Shown: in pieces, positions 12,816-24,208 of the stretch | Numbering within the stretch: the stretch's first letter is position 1 | Layout: every line of letters starts with the position of its first letter | Assembly (NCBI RefSeq): GCF_014529535.1 | Contig: NW_023503501.1 | Span: 2,920,150 to 2,984,149, forward strand | DNA from: Bradysia coprophila | Lineage: Eukaryota > Arthropoda > Insecta > Diptera > Sciaridae | Direction of reading: 5' to 3' | Length of the DNA stretch: 64,000 nt | Notes under the pieces: generated by a model | Told to the model about the DNA's origin: nothing | Database searches by the model: none | The model's input: only the letters and a program-made list of their open reading frames with translations | Position numbers and translations under genes: made by a program

Positions 12816-15671
12816 ATGGTGAGTGGATGAGTTGTATTGATTAATTAAGAGTGCTGAAATGTTAAAGAACTTTTATAACACTTGATGTGGAAAATTTCTT
12901 GGAAATTTTCGTAATAAAAGAGAAGAAACTGGGAAGCTGTAAATTTACGATGTACCAGTACTTGTGATGATAGGACTCATATTACCTTTATGTGTTGTTT
13001 GTGATTAAAACGATTTTTGTTCGTTGTTTAAACCACTTCTTCAGGGACTATAATCAAGACATTACGTAATTTTGTGGATAAGACAACTTTCGCTCTCTCA
13101 AAGTTCACCGATTCTGTGCAGGACAAAGTTATCTAAATAGAATGCATTACAAAACTAAGAAATGTTTCTAACTTCGTTCGAAAAGTTGTACTTTGAAGAG
13201 ATTAATAAGTGTTCGCGTGAAACATTTAATAGCAGGAAAATTTTTATGATCACTTTGCTCGTGGGAAGACAGTGGGCTTTTCCATGGGCGCATGTGATTG
13301 AAAATTAATGCAATTTGTGTGACCTAGAAAATGAGAAATAAAAATTATTTCTATCTAACCATCATCGATAGCTTTTTTAAAATTGATATAATGCTTATGG
13401 ATGAATCACAATTATGAATAAATGTTGTCAAGAACCAGAGTGTTCAAAATTCGAGATCAATGTTATTCTGATTTTTGTAAAGTTGATTTGCTAAATTTTC
13501 TAACATTTTCCATTATAAGACATTCGACCACTGACTGTTTTGATCTGATATATTTCATGCCTTTCGACGTTTTTCATCAATATGAAGTTCAAAAATATCA
13601 TTTCAGATTGTACAGACTTGCTCCCGAGAAAGTCTAGCGAATTATAGTTGAAATGTAATTTCAACTCATCACCAAACTTCCTACCACTTCCTGCCACTAA
13701 AACACCACTAACTGAAATTCAGATCGAACCATTGGTCGAATGTATTATCTTCGATCTATAGAAAAATGAAAAAGTCTCATGTGGCTTATGAAGGTTTGAA
13801 AAATTTTGCGCCAATTTTTAGCCCATTCTGTAGCAAATTCTGGAAAATTTTCGCAAACTTTGCAAATACGCACTACAAGATTATACTTTCGTCCTTTGTG
13901 ATCCAAATAACTATATTTAGACTATACTTAAAGCTGGTGACTTTCTAAAACCTTACTAATTTCCTTTGAATCATAAATTTACTCAAAATGAATTTCCCCA
14001 AGTTTCCGGAAATTGACAAGTTATCCCGTTGAATTTCCATTTTACAGTTGATAGTGGTACTACTTGGTGCCATTGGATTGGTATCCGCCGGTGACGGAAC
14101 GGGATATAATTATCCAAAACCCTCGATCCCATTCGGCGAAGAAGTGTGTCCACCCGGCTCAAATGGCGTCTATCCACATTGTGATCATCCACAACCTCAA
14201 GGGAAGTGTGCTACAGGTAAATATTCGCGATTCGCTGCATCTTCCAATTCATTTGTTAAATCTAATAATTCTCTTAGGTTATTCCGGAATATTTCCTGAC
14301 TGTGAAGTGACGGAAAAACCTAGACAATGTCCTCCACCAACAGTTGGTACATATCCAAACTGTATCGTTCCTCCTTGTCCGCCAGGATTCACTGGAATAT
14401 TCCCGAACTGTGAGAGACCAAAAAATACAGGCCCTGGAGGATATCTACCTCCTCCACCCACCGGAATGTGTACACTAGGTAATTCATCTTTTCATCTGGC
14501 AATATTTTTGACTGCTTCAAATTGTATTTTCTTTGATTTTTTTACAATCGCAGATTGGAGCCAATTCAAATCAGCTTTCAACAAAACTTACGTCGATGAA
14601 AACGAAGAAAGCTATCGTCAACAAATTTTCTTGCAGAATCAACAGATCATTGTTGCTCACAATGCATTATATGAGCAGGGTCTTGAGACCTATTCGTTGT
14701 GCATAAATAAATTTGGCGATTGGTTACACGACGAATACATTGGAATCAATGGAATCGATCTGTCGCAAACTGTCGCTAGTGACGAAGATGAGAACGACAG
14801 TGGTGAAAGTGGTGACGATAGCAATGATGGAAATGGAGGCCATGGTGAACAACATGGAGCACATGGATCGGCTGAATCAAGGTCAAACAACAGTAATGAT
14901 GGCAACGATGTTGATTCTTCAGGCTCCGGAGCAAACACCGATCAAAGTGGAAAATCGAGCGCTAGTTCATCGAGCAATGGAAATGTTCAAGGCACAAAGG
15001 CTAGTAATGATGCAGGAGACGTGCCAGATTCGAAAGATTGGCGTAAGGAAGGAGCTGTAACACCGGTGAAAGATCAATTAAAATGTGCGTCGTGCTGGGC
15101 TTTCTCAGCTGCTGGAGCTTTAGAAGGACAATTTTTCCTTAAAAATGGTGTACTTGAATCATTATCTGAACAACAATTGGTCGACTGCTCACGACGATTT
15201 GCCAATAACGGTTGCAATACCGGCTATATGACCAATGCCTTCTTATACACGAAAAAGGACGGAATTCGTACCGAAGCTGAATATCCATACGAAGCAAGAG
15301 ATAATCAATGCAGAACATCTCCGAATGAAATGAAGAACAAACGACTCAAGGCTATTCCGAAGGGCGATGAACAAACATTGAAAGTATCGGTTGCTCAGAT
15401 TGGACCTGTATCCGTTGGCTTGGATGCTACGCACGATAAATTCATGTTCTATTCGGATGGTGTCTATTTCAACGAAGATTGTAATCCGGCGAGAATAAGT
15501 CATGCTGTGTTAGCCGTTGGTTACGACACCGATGAGAAAACTGGATTAGATTACTGGATTATCAAAAATTCGTATGGAACGACATGGGGAGATGAAGGAT
15601 ATGGTAAAATAGCTCGAAACAAAAACAATCATTGCGGCATCGCAAATTTGGCATCGTATCCGATTGTTTAG
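12816..15671 (+). CDS. Cathepsin L-like cysteine protease 1, secreted
   Basis: Papain-family (C1A) endopeptidase precursor, 496 residues. Exons: 12816-12818 (ATG only), 14048-14216, 14278-14478, 14554-15671. Residues 1-15 or so form a signal peptide ([16 protein letters not shown]). Then comes a cysteine-rich region with repeats of the form CPPGxxGxYPxC/GIFPNC (about 20-124). An I29-type inhibitory propeptide begins at [13 protein letters not shown] (125), followed by a Ser/Asp/Gly/Asn-rich linker of about 85 residues (low complexity). The mature enzyme starts near VPDSKDWR (281). Predicted catalytic residues are Q299, C305, H441 and N463. The active-site motifs are altered: CASCWAF instead of the usual CGSCWAF, and KNSYG instead of KNSWG. 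A polyadenylation signal AATAAA lies at 15693. Probably secreted or lysosomal; digestive use is only an inference. Confidence 0.92.
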
Positions 15672-17801
15672 TGAGGTGATTGCTGTGAAGACAATAAAAA
15701 TTGTCATTTAACTTCTTTTGTAATTTTTTTTTCTGTGAAAAATTAAAAAAAAAAAAAAATTTAACCGGAAGTGGAAGCTGAACGTCTGTCAACAATAATG
15801 CCTCGCATTTTTGTAGATTTTGATTCTGATTACTTGGCCAAATTTAAATAAATTTTTTAAACATTCCATTACGAGTTTTCACTCTACGGAAAATCCATTT
15901 TATCAATATTAGGGTTCGTCGTATTTTAGCTTCTTTTTTATAAACGCCTGACCCTAAGACTGTGCGCAGAATGGTCCAAAGAATTTGATTATAAAAAATT
16001 ATTTATCCTGGGATGCAAGACGGATTCTTCATTTTCGTGGTAGAGTGAGGTTGCATACAACTTACTTATTCAACTAATAACTCCAGTCATTAGTAACGAT
16101 TTCGCATCTCTCAGATGCAAGACAGATAATAAATTCTCTAGACCATTCGTACAGAACAGCCTGGGGTCAGACGTTTAAAAAAAATGGAAATACGACGCAC
16201 CCTAATGAATATATATTCAATTCAGTTTGTTCTTACGAGTAATGAACCCATTGTAAATTTGTAGTCTACATTTAGGCGGAAAATATTCGTTTTTTAATGA
16301 TTTCTCTGAATCGAAATCAGTTGGAGAAACCTTTGCAGATTGTGTAAATTTATGTAATCTTCTGAGGTTTCTTCAAGTGGGTTAAGTAAGTTGTTATCCA
16401 CAAACCAATTATTCCTTTAAAAGTAACACATTTTTGCATGCTTTGATGGTTTTGCTTAAAAACAAAATATTTTGTTTCAGAGAAACGAATATTTTTCCGC
16501 CTAAATGTAGGCTACAAATTTGCAAAGTGTCAATTACTTTTAAACATGTCTTAACCTATTTGGAGCAATTGCAACATTCTCTAATTTTCCTCTTTTAGTT
16601 AGATTTCGGACAAAGATAGCCAAGGAAGTCAGGAATATATTGATGATATAAAAATAGGTTTAGTTGAACTGAAACGTGTATAGGTGTACAATTTAAGTGG
16701 AAGAAGCAACAGTTCACGCTCCTTTTAATAGCAACTAGACACTGGATACTTCTTTCTAGTTGTCAGACCTCACTACCGCAACTATATTGCACACAACTTA
16801 GAATCCGTAAAAAATCTTCAAGTTCCTGTTAAGTTGGTTAAGTCAAAGGTCTTACATCAGAAAATGCATCTTGAAGTTTACTATGATTGATTTTGTGAAA
16901 TGTGTGAAGTGTCGGCAAAAATCGGAAAATACTGAAATTACTGTAGCGCTTCGACAATACCTTAAGTAAGTCTGAACCAATTTTGGAAACTTTGATTTGA
17001 ACTGACGAGGTTTCAAGTTTTCGAGTTCAAGTTCGTGGATGGACAATGTCGGACTAATGACCCCAAAGAATTTTTTTTCGAAATTTTTGGTTCCTCCAAT
17101 GAAGAATCAAATGCTCATTTCCTGTGGTATTGTCTAATAATCTATACCTTCGATTACGTTCTTTTTAGACAGTCGTTGTTGATTCATTGTAGCGCGTTTG
17201 GGTTATGATTTTAAGCCATCAAATTCACATCAGTAGACACAATGCATTTTCTGTTGTAGGAGAGAGTTAAAAATGCCAAATATTTTGGCTGTTTGTCCAC
17301 TTACTGTGGTATTTTCTCCTAACCTATTTGATTTAATTTGAGTTTCGTTATGAACTCATTACAACGCGTTTGGGCTTAATTTAGAGAATGAAGCTTTGAA
17401 GAGTTAAAATAAAAAAATGTCCTTTGACAACTCCATCAGTCAAGTAACATAACCCACCCATTGAGTGGTTCCTAGTTCCACAACAAGAATCCCACTCAAC
17501 ATTTCCGGGAAAACCTCACATCATAATTGAGTAATTGATTTGTTTTGCCTTTTATTTACTTAGACAAATAATATTAACAAGACAATAAATTGTAGTGGGC
17601 GCATGCAATCAAATTCTTTTCGTTATAATTAGCCATATGTTAATTAACGCACAGTTTTTGGTTATATTTTTTTTGGTAATCGCAACGTTTATCTAATTAA
17701 ATTAAATTTACGTAAATTGAAAACATGCCTAACGTGTACAACTCGTAGACAAGATTAATGCTAGCAGATAAATCTAACAACATCAGCATCGGTTGATGTC
17801 G
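15672..17801. other. Spacer between the two protease genes
   Basis: About 2.1 kb between the proteases. It holds the short 3' UTR of gene 1 (AATAAA at 15693), a family B hairpin element (16241-16535) and otherwise AT-rich DNA without a recognisable gene. Confidence 0.6.
16241..16535. repeat. Hairpin MITE family B, copy 2
   Basis: Inverted ends AAATTTGTAGTCTACATTTA and TAAATGTAGGCTACAAATTT, with GGCGGAAAATATTCG inside each arm. Same family as 6704-7027. Confidence 0.75.
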
Positions 17802-17810
17802 TATATAAAT
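17802..17810 (+). promoter_or_regulatory. TATA box of cysteine protease 2
   Basis: TATATAAAT lies 79 bp before the ATG at 17881. A TTTCAGTTTT initiator-like stretch follows at about 17827. Confidence 0.65.
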
Positions 17811-17880
17811 GGTTGAGCAAGAACGCTTTCAGTTTTATTTGACTGTTTAATTTGATCAGAATCGGTGAATTAGAATAGTT

Positions 17881-19972
17881 ATGGTGAGTTAGCAATTCGA
17901 TTATTTTTTTTAAATATTTAATTTTCCGACGAGTTAAATTTTAATTATGTCAACGATCAAAGAATCACGCTGTGGACGTGAGACCAATATTTTACTTAAA
18001 AGTTCGCGATTTTTCTCTGTTTTCACAGTTACTTGCGATATTGTTTTGTATGGCAGGACTGGCGTCCGCTGGTACGGGATACATTTACCCGAAGCCATCT
18101 ATTCCGTTTGAAGAAGTGCTTTGTCCACCTGGAACAGTTGGAGTATATCCTGATTGTAGAAGTATATGTATTTTAGGTGAGCAAAGATTGTTTTTGTTAA
18201 ATGGGTAACTGAACCGTGCATGTGTTTAAATTCCATTCACAATAATTGAAAAAATGACACATTTTGTATAAGGAAAATGTAATTGTGTGCGAAATTCCTC
18301 AACACTGTTCTCACAACTTTGCTTGTCTTTCTCGAAAGCTCCCAAAGAAATATAAGATATAAGTATCGTTTCATTTGACTATGTGTTTACGCTTTACGCA
18401 CATCGTACATTTATTTTTTTACCTGCCCAATGGGAAAGTTGACCGTTACATAGCACCTTGCCCCCTACGAAAATTATCCATTACATGTTGGTTCATTTTA
18501 ATTTAATTTTCCAAAGTGAAAATCAACTTTTGGTGCTGGTGGTACATTGGGTGCTGCTACGAACTTTGGCTGCTAGGACTTTCGCGCCGCGTCATTCACA
18601 ATAATTGACAAAATGACACATTTTGTATAAGGAAGATGTCACTTAATGGGTTATTGTGAATGACACGGCGCGAAATTCCTCAACACCCGAACTTTATTAC
18701 TCGGAAAGAACTTTTTTAACACTCGTAAACTCACTCGTTAGTTTTTGAGCAACTCGTTTTGGTAAATATTTCTCAGCAAGTGTAGTTGTATACCTCGCTC
18801 TCGGATACAACAAACTCTACTCATGTCGAGTTGCTTTTATCACAAAATGGTTACCTCAAGTAATGAATTACTTTCGCAGCATCCAATATAACTTGCTATT
18901 TTCAGAGATTTTTTATAAGCTTTTTCTTACAGATTGGGATCAGTTTAAAGCAAAGTTTAACAAAAGTTATACGAGCGATTACGACGAATCTGAACGACAG
19001 CAAATTTTCCACCGAAATATACAAATGATTGATGCACACAATCAGCTATACGAACAAGGTCAGGAGTCGTACTCATTATGTTTGAATAAATTCGGTGATT
19101 GGTCTGTGGACGAGTATATGAGTATCAATGGAATAGACTATTCACAAATGCCGCTGGAATTTGAAGACCTACAATCTGACTGCGAATGTGATTGTAGCAA
19201 TTGTGAAAAAGGAAGGCACGGTTCGGAAGATGAAAATGATGACGATGGAACGTCAGGTATTTGGTTGAAAGATGGAACTGCTCCCAGATCCGGCGCTAAA
19301 GGTGCGAAGCCAAACGAAATTGTTCCGGACTCGAAAGATTGGCGTAACGACGGAGCCGTAACACCAGTAAAAGATCAATTGAAGTGTGCGTCGTGCTGGG
19401 CCTTCTCGGCAGCTGGAGCTTTGGAAGGACAATTTTTCCTTAAAAATGGCGTACTTGAATCGTTATCTGAACAACAATTGGTTGATTGCTCTCGACGCTT
19501 TGCTAATAACGGATGTAATACTGGATTTATGACCAATGCCTTCTTGTACACTCGAAAGGACGGAATACTCTTGGAAAACGAGTATCCGTACGAAGCGAAA
19601 GACAACAAATGTAGAGCCACACCTAACTCGTCGAAAAACCGTAAATTGAGATCAATTCCGAAGGGTGATGAACAAACATTGAAATTAGCTGTTGGTCAGA
19701 TTGGGCCTGTGTCCGTGGGCTTGGATGCTACACACGATAAGTTCATGTTTTACTCGGAAGGCGTTTATTATAATACAGACTGTGATCCAGAAAGAATTAG
19801 TCATGCTGTGTTAGCCGTTGGGTACGATACAGACGAAAAAACCGGAATGGATTATTGGATTATCAAGAATTCATATGGAACGACGTGGGGGGAAGAGGGA
19901 TATGGCAAATTGGCACGGAACAAAGATAATCACTGTGGCATCACGAATTTGGCATCGTATCCAATTTTATAA
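17881..19972 (+). CDS. Cathepsin L-like cysteine protease 2, secreted
   Basis: Tandem paralogue of the upstream protease, 396 residues. Exons: 17881-17883 (ATG only), 18029-18176, 18933-19972. It has a signal peptide ([15 protein letters not shown]), one [12 protein letters not shown] unit and then directly the I29 propeptide starting [13 protein letters not shown]. The middle exon of gene 1, which carries the further CPPG repeats, has no counterpart. The linker before the mature enzyme is shorter and contains a cysteine cluster (CECDCSNC). Predicted catalytic residues: C205, H341, N363. It shares the CASCWAF and KNSYG variants with gene 1, so these predate the duplication. The intron 18177-18932 holds hairpin elements. 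Confidence 0.92.
18580..18675. repeat. Hairpin MITE family D, copy 1
   Basis: Inverted ends TTTCGCGCCGCGTCATTCAC and GTGAATGACACGGCGCGAAA around a short centre. A half copy (CATTCACAATAATTGA.. to GCGAAATTCCTCAACAC) is at about 18233-18310 and a full copy at 62811-62899. It lies in the intron of protease 2. Confidence 0.8.
18745..18850. repeat. Imperfect hairpin with CG-rich loop
   Basis: GAGCAACTCG on the left pairs with CGAGTTGC on the right, and GTTGTAT pairs with ATACAAC around the loop ACCTCGCTCTCGG. It lies in the intron of protease 2. Confidence 0.5.
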
Positions 19973-20645
19973 GAAAATATATGCGAAAGAGATAACATTT
20001 CCTGCATTTTTGAATAATTTCCTCATTTATCAGTGAACAATTTGCGCTCTCAGACTGTCTTTTTCTGTTAGACAGGAAGGGCTTTGCGTGAATGCCATGA
20101 TTTTCCTGGTTTTAATTTCACTAAAAATATTTCGCCAAATCGCTGAATCGTTTGAAATAAACTGAAATTTTTCGTAATTCAGCTCATCTTACCGAATAGG
20201 TAAGTTGTTTGAAGAATTGAATTCGTTATACTTACTCGTTGGGCAACAAAAAACCATTGTTTTAAACATGACAGTCAAATACCAGAAGCGATAATTTCAA
20301 ACATTCTGTTTATTAACTAAGATCTCTTTAAAAATATATTTTCTTTACATTTATATTCCTAAATAACTAATTTGTAATAATTAGGTTCCATTTTTGCTTT
20401 GTGATTGACTGCAGAGCAGAATATTATTTTGAGTCGGGAAATGTGGCTACACACGTCTAATGAACATGCAAAATCAGAAGCTTTATTTGTCACTGCTTGT
20501 ACCAACATAAATAAGAAATTGCGATTTCAGGCCTATCCTATATCGTCTTTTAGTCTCATTTCAACAAAGTCAATTTAAAGATATTATTTTTTGGAAGTAG
20601 GGACTAGTTTTCAAGGTCAGGAATTTAGTAATTCGGTCTCGGAAT

Positions 20646-20790
20646 TATAACAAGTAACAATTACAATCCAATCGACGCTATTCATTCCACATGCATTATT
20701 ACCAACGTGACGAGATTTACGTATGTGTTATCGTATGTGGAATGACTAACGTTGATTGGATTGTAATTGTTAAAAATGTAACTTGTTATA
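20646..20790. repeat. Inverted repeat
   Basis: TATAACAAGT and ACTTGTTATA at the ends, and CAATTACAATCCAATC and GATTGGATTGTAATTG further in, are inverted copies around an unrelated centre. Confidence 0.7.
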
Positions 20791-21666
20791 TTTCTTCCAC
20801 TTTATAAGATCCTCTCAATTGAAGTTTCTGCAGTTTTAATTGTTCCACATGCTGTCAACAAAAGAAGCGTAAAGTGAGTCGTTTCACTTTGACGTACGTG
20901 TGAAATTCGAGGAAGGCGAAATCAAGAGATAATTCTGTGTGGTGGAATCCCAAAGCAACAAAGAAACCCACGACAAGTAAAATCGTAGGTTGAGGTTAGT
21001 TTCAGTGTCTACAAAGTCTATAAAATTCTAAAACTTCTAAAAAAATTTAAGTTAATGAAAATTAAAATTAAAATGATCGATTCCGAGTGAATCGTGATTT
21101 GAAAGCCTGTATAGTCTTACATACCGACCATTTAAACTGTTTTTCTTACATTCGTAAGGTCTATTATCTTCGGAGTATAAATGTGAGCGCGCGAGCTCAA
21201 TACACTGAATAAACATTGTGAATAGAAATTGTTCGAAAGCTTGTTATTTAGTACTATGAATTTTCATAATCGATCATTTTAATATACTCTGCCTTTATTC
21301 TAAATTTCTTTTCAGCTTTCAGCTTTGTAGAACTCTTAGAATTTGTAGAGTTTATTAGTCATATTTCTTACAGTTAGAGGCAGTGAAACTTTAGCATGAA
21401 TTTGCTTCAGCTGTTTTTCAACTGAACCACACAAACAATCAAAACTGTTTACGATTTTATAAGGTTTTACCACTACCAGGTGAGTGCGTGGTATTTTTAA
21501 AATTCTGTCTTTTTCGAATATCTTAAAGAAAATATAGTCACGCCTGATAGTTAAACAACTGTACTGAAATAGAAAAAGCTAAGTTTAAAACATTTAATGT
21601 TATCCAGGGCCTATTTTTGGAAAATTGATTCGCTAACATTTCTAAAAAAAATTTAAAATATGCTAC

Positions 21667-21786
21667 CGCCTTCAACATTTCAAATGTCTCACTGTCAAAT
21701 TCTTCTGAGAATTTCATTGGGTCATTGCAAATTCAAAGTGACATTCTCTGAAAAATTTGACAGCGAGACATTTGAAATGTTGAAGA
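21667..21786. repeat. Diverged relative of hairpin family A
   Basis: Inverted ends CTTCAACATTTCAAATGTCT and AGACATTTGAAATGTTGAAG. The inner part matches family A (CTCACTGTCAAATT; GAAAAATTTGACAG), but the outer 10 bp differ. It looks like a subfamily that changed its ends. Confidence 0.7.
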
Positions 21787-21966
21787 CTGCAAAATTAGCT
21801 AAAGTTTGCCAAAAAATCAGTAAACTTTGGAAAATGTTATCAAATTTTGGAAAAATGTAGAAAATTCAGCCAAAAATAAGTCCTGCACCTACCAATAGCT
21901 GAATTTTTTTGAATGAAATTTGAATTGCTTTTTGAGCAATTATGATTTCGTTATACTTAAGGTAAA

Positions 21967-22047
21967 AGCAAAATAAAATGATCGAGTCTGGTTTTTGACA
22001 ATTGAATTTCAATTGTCAAAAACCAGACTCGATCATTTTATTTTGCT
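21967..22047. repeat. Perfect 81-bp palindrome
   Basis: Two 40-bp arms are exact inverted copies around one central T (22007). The left arm starts AGCAAAATAAAATGATCGAG and the centre reads CAATTGAATTTCAATTG. No mismatch was found by eye. Confidence 0.9.
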
Positions 22048-24208
22048 CTCATTTTATTTCACTGATTACTCCGATAATTATTGTACAAGGGCTAAATCGC
22101 ATCAGGCTAAGAATCAATCTTGTAGAAACGGTAAATACGATTGTCACATGTGTAGCATTAATTTCATCAAAACAATATTCTGTTTACATCAACATGCATC
22201 GAATGCTATGAATCCTAACTATATATTCTTTGAATGCATTTGGATATGCGATAGAAAATTTGTAGATTCAACTTTTTTTTATTAAGATTCTTCGTTTCCG
22301 ATTTGTCTATTTTTCTACATCGGAAAGATTTCATTTTGTTTTTATAATTCGTGATCGAGTAGACGTTAACTATAAAATTAAATTTCTTGTTTTTTGTTTC
22401 AATTTTTATTTAAATTTAATTAATAAATATATTACACATTCTCGATGGTCGTAAAATTTAATTTTCTTTTTCTTTTAAAATCACTGGAAAAATATTCTTC
22501 TGAATTTCAATATAGTTTTATACGTGTGCTGGATAATAAGTTGTTTCCGATACACAATATAAATTTTGATTAATTTTTCTAGATTTAAACACGCTTTTTA
22601 GTCACACGATTTATATTTTATTCTCTGATTTTCGTTTAAAAATCTATTCCTTAAAAAATTTCTCATTCACTTCTTTAAATCTCTACCAATCTTTCGATTT
22701 TCGATTTATTTAAGTAGATTTTTGTTTATTCAATTACAGTAATGGTAACCCAAGGCACTCATTAAGTTTGTATCATCATCTCTTTTTACATTAAATTAAA
22801 AATTTTATCAAAATAATCTGTTAATCAATCAAACTTAACATTTTAGCGACTGTCGAATTTCTTTTAGCTGAGTTTTCTATTCAATATTGCGATGGATTTG
22901 ATATATATTTTCGTATCGTTTGAACTATGAGTACTTTAAGAAAGCCCAGCAAACGATAAAGTTAATTGTTTTAAATTATGTTTGTACTTGAGAATTAAGT
23001 AATTAAGTGAAACGTTGTACAGAACTAAAATGACCGACATAGACAGTGGAACTGATGGAATAAATAGACAATTGACGTGGATTTTTTTCTTTTGTTCTAC
23101 TGTCACATTTGACAGTAAAACAAAGGAAAAAATTGAATTAGGTCACCTTCGCGTCCTTTGTGTAACTGGAGTAACGAGCAAAATGATGAAAATTTGAAGA
23201 AAAAAAAAATTCAATCTAAATGGAATCTCCTTTCTTAATACACATAACTTCTTTTGTTTTGCTGAACTGAAATTCGATCCGTTTCTCAAAAGGTTCAGAA
23301 ACCGACGGCTTCTCTTGATTTGTATGATTGAAAAAGAGATCGTAATGGATTTTAATCATTAAGATTGGGAACATCTAAGAAAATTACGCTTAAGAGCTTT
23401 GAACATTTGAGAACGAAAATGCATTGAAGCGAAAGTTACATAACGGGCGAAGGAGTGAGCTGTCGGCATCGTCCGCGATGGTTTTAGAATCAGTATTTTG
23501 CATAGACTGCTACGACGGGGAAGTGTTTTGAGGGGGAAATTCGATTTGTACAAAGAACTTGCGGGAACTGTGTTAAACAATCTCTGTCATTTGGCACTTC
23601 CTACAAGTTCAAACAAAAGAAGAGTTTACGCAGATCATCCTAAAATCGTCACTAGAGGAAAACTGAAATGGATGTTAAATGAATTGTTTGTGGGAAACGA
23701 GCCCCAACAACTCTTACAATCAAAATGCCCGATTCGGTTCGTTTTTCAGCCTTAGCGGACCCATTACCATTAGATGGTTACGTTTGTAGTGGCCTTCCAG
23801 TCCGTTTTTAGTCGGTGGCGGCTCTCATTCCTGATTCAATTTATTTATGGTTAGAATAGAAAATACAGAAAATTCCAATTCGTAGAGAAAGAATGAGATC
23901 ATTTTATTAGTGGATTAAGGTGTCGAGATACCTTTAGGAATCACGTGAGAGCGAAACATTTTTTTTTCTCATTTCAAACGAGTTCGACTGACATCGTCAT
24001 GTCAATTTATTGGGCTCAATGTGGATTTCATTTTGGTTTCATAATAATTTGGTCAGGGTAATGGGTAAAACGTTTTTTTTCGCCAGTAACAAATGGAAAC
24101 GCGGAATTCAATGTCTTTGACAGGTGTGTTCAAATGGTGTTTTCACACAGAAAAACACCTTCAACTAAAATTCAATACTTTTGTTTGCTTGTCAAAATGA
24201 AAACGGAA

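Larger units (their letters stand above)
19973..24208. other. Region between protease 2 and PPM1D
   Basis: About 4.2 kb without a recognised gene. The right part (about 22,400-24,208) could contain the 3' UTR of the minus-strand phosphatase, since no other gene intervenes. Three inverted repeats lie in the left part and are listed separately. Open frames here are short and have no family signature. Confidence 0.5.

Noticed and set aside
14690-15060. Overlapping frames in the protease 1 linker region
   Set aside because: Alternative-frame readings of the Ser/Asp-rich linker; the I29-to-peptidase frame is clearly the coding one.
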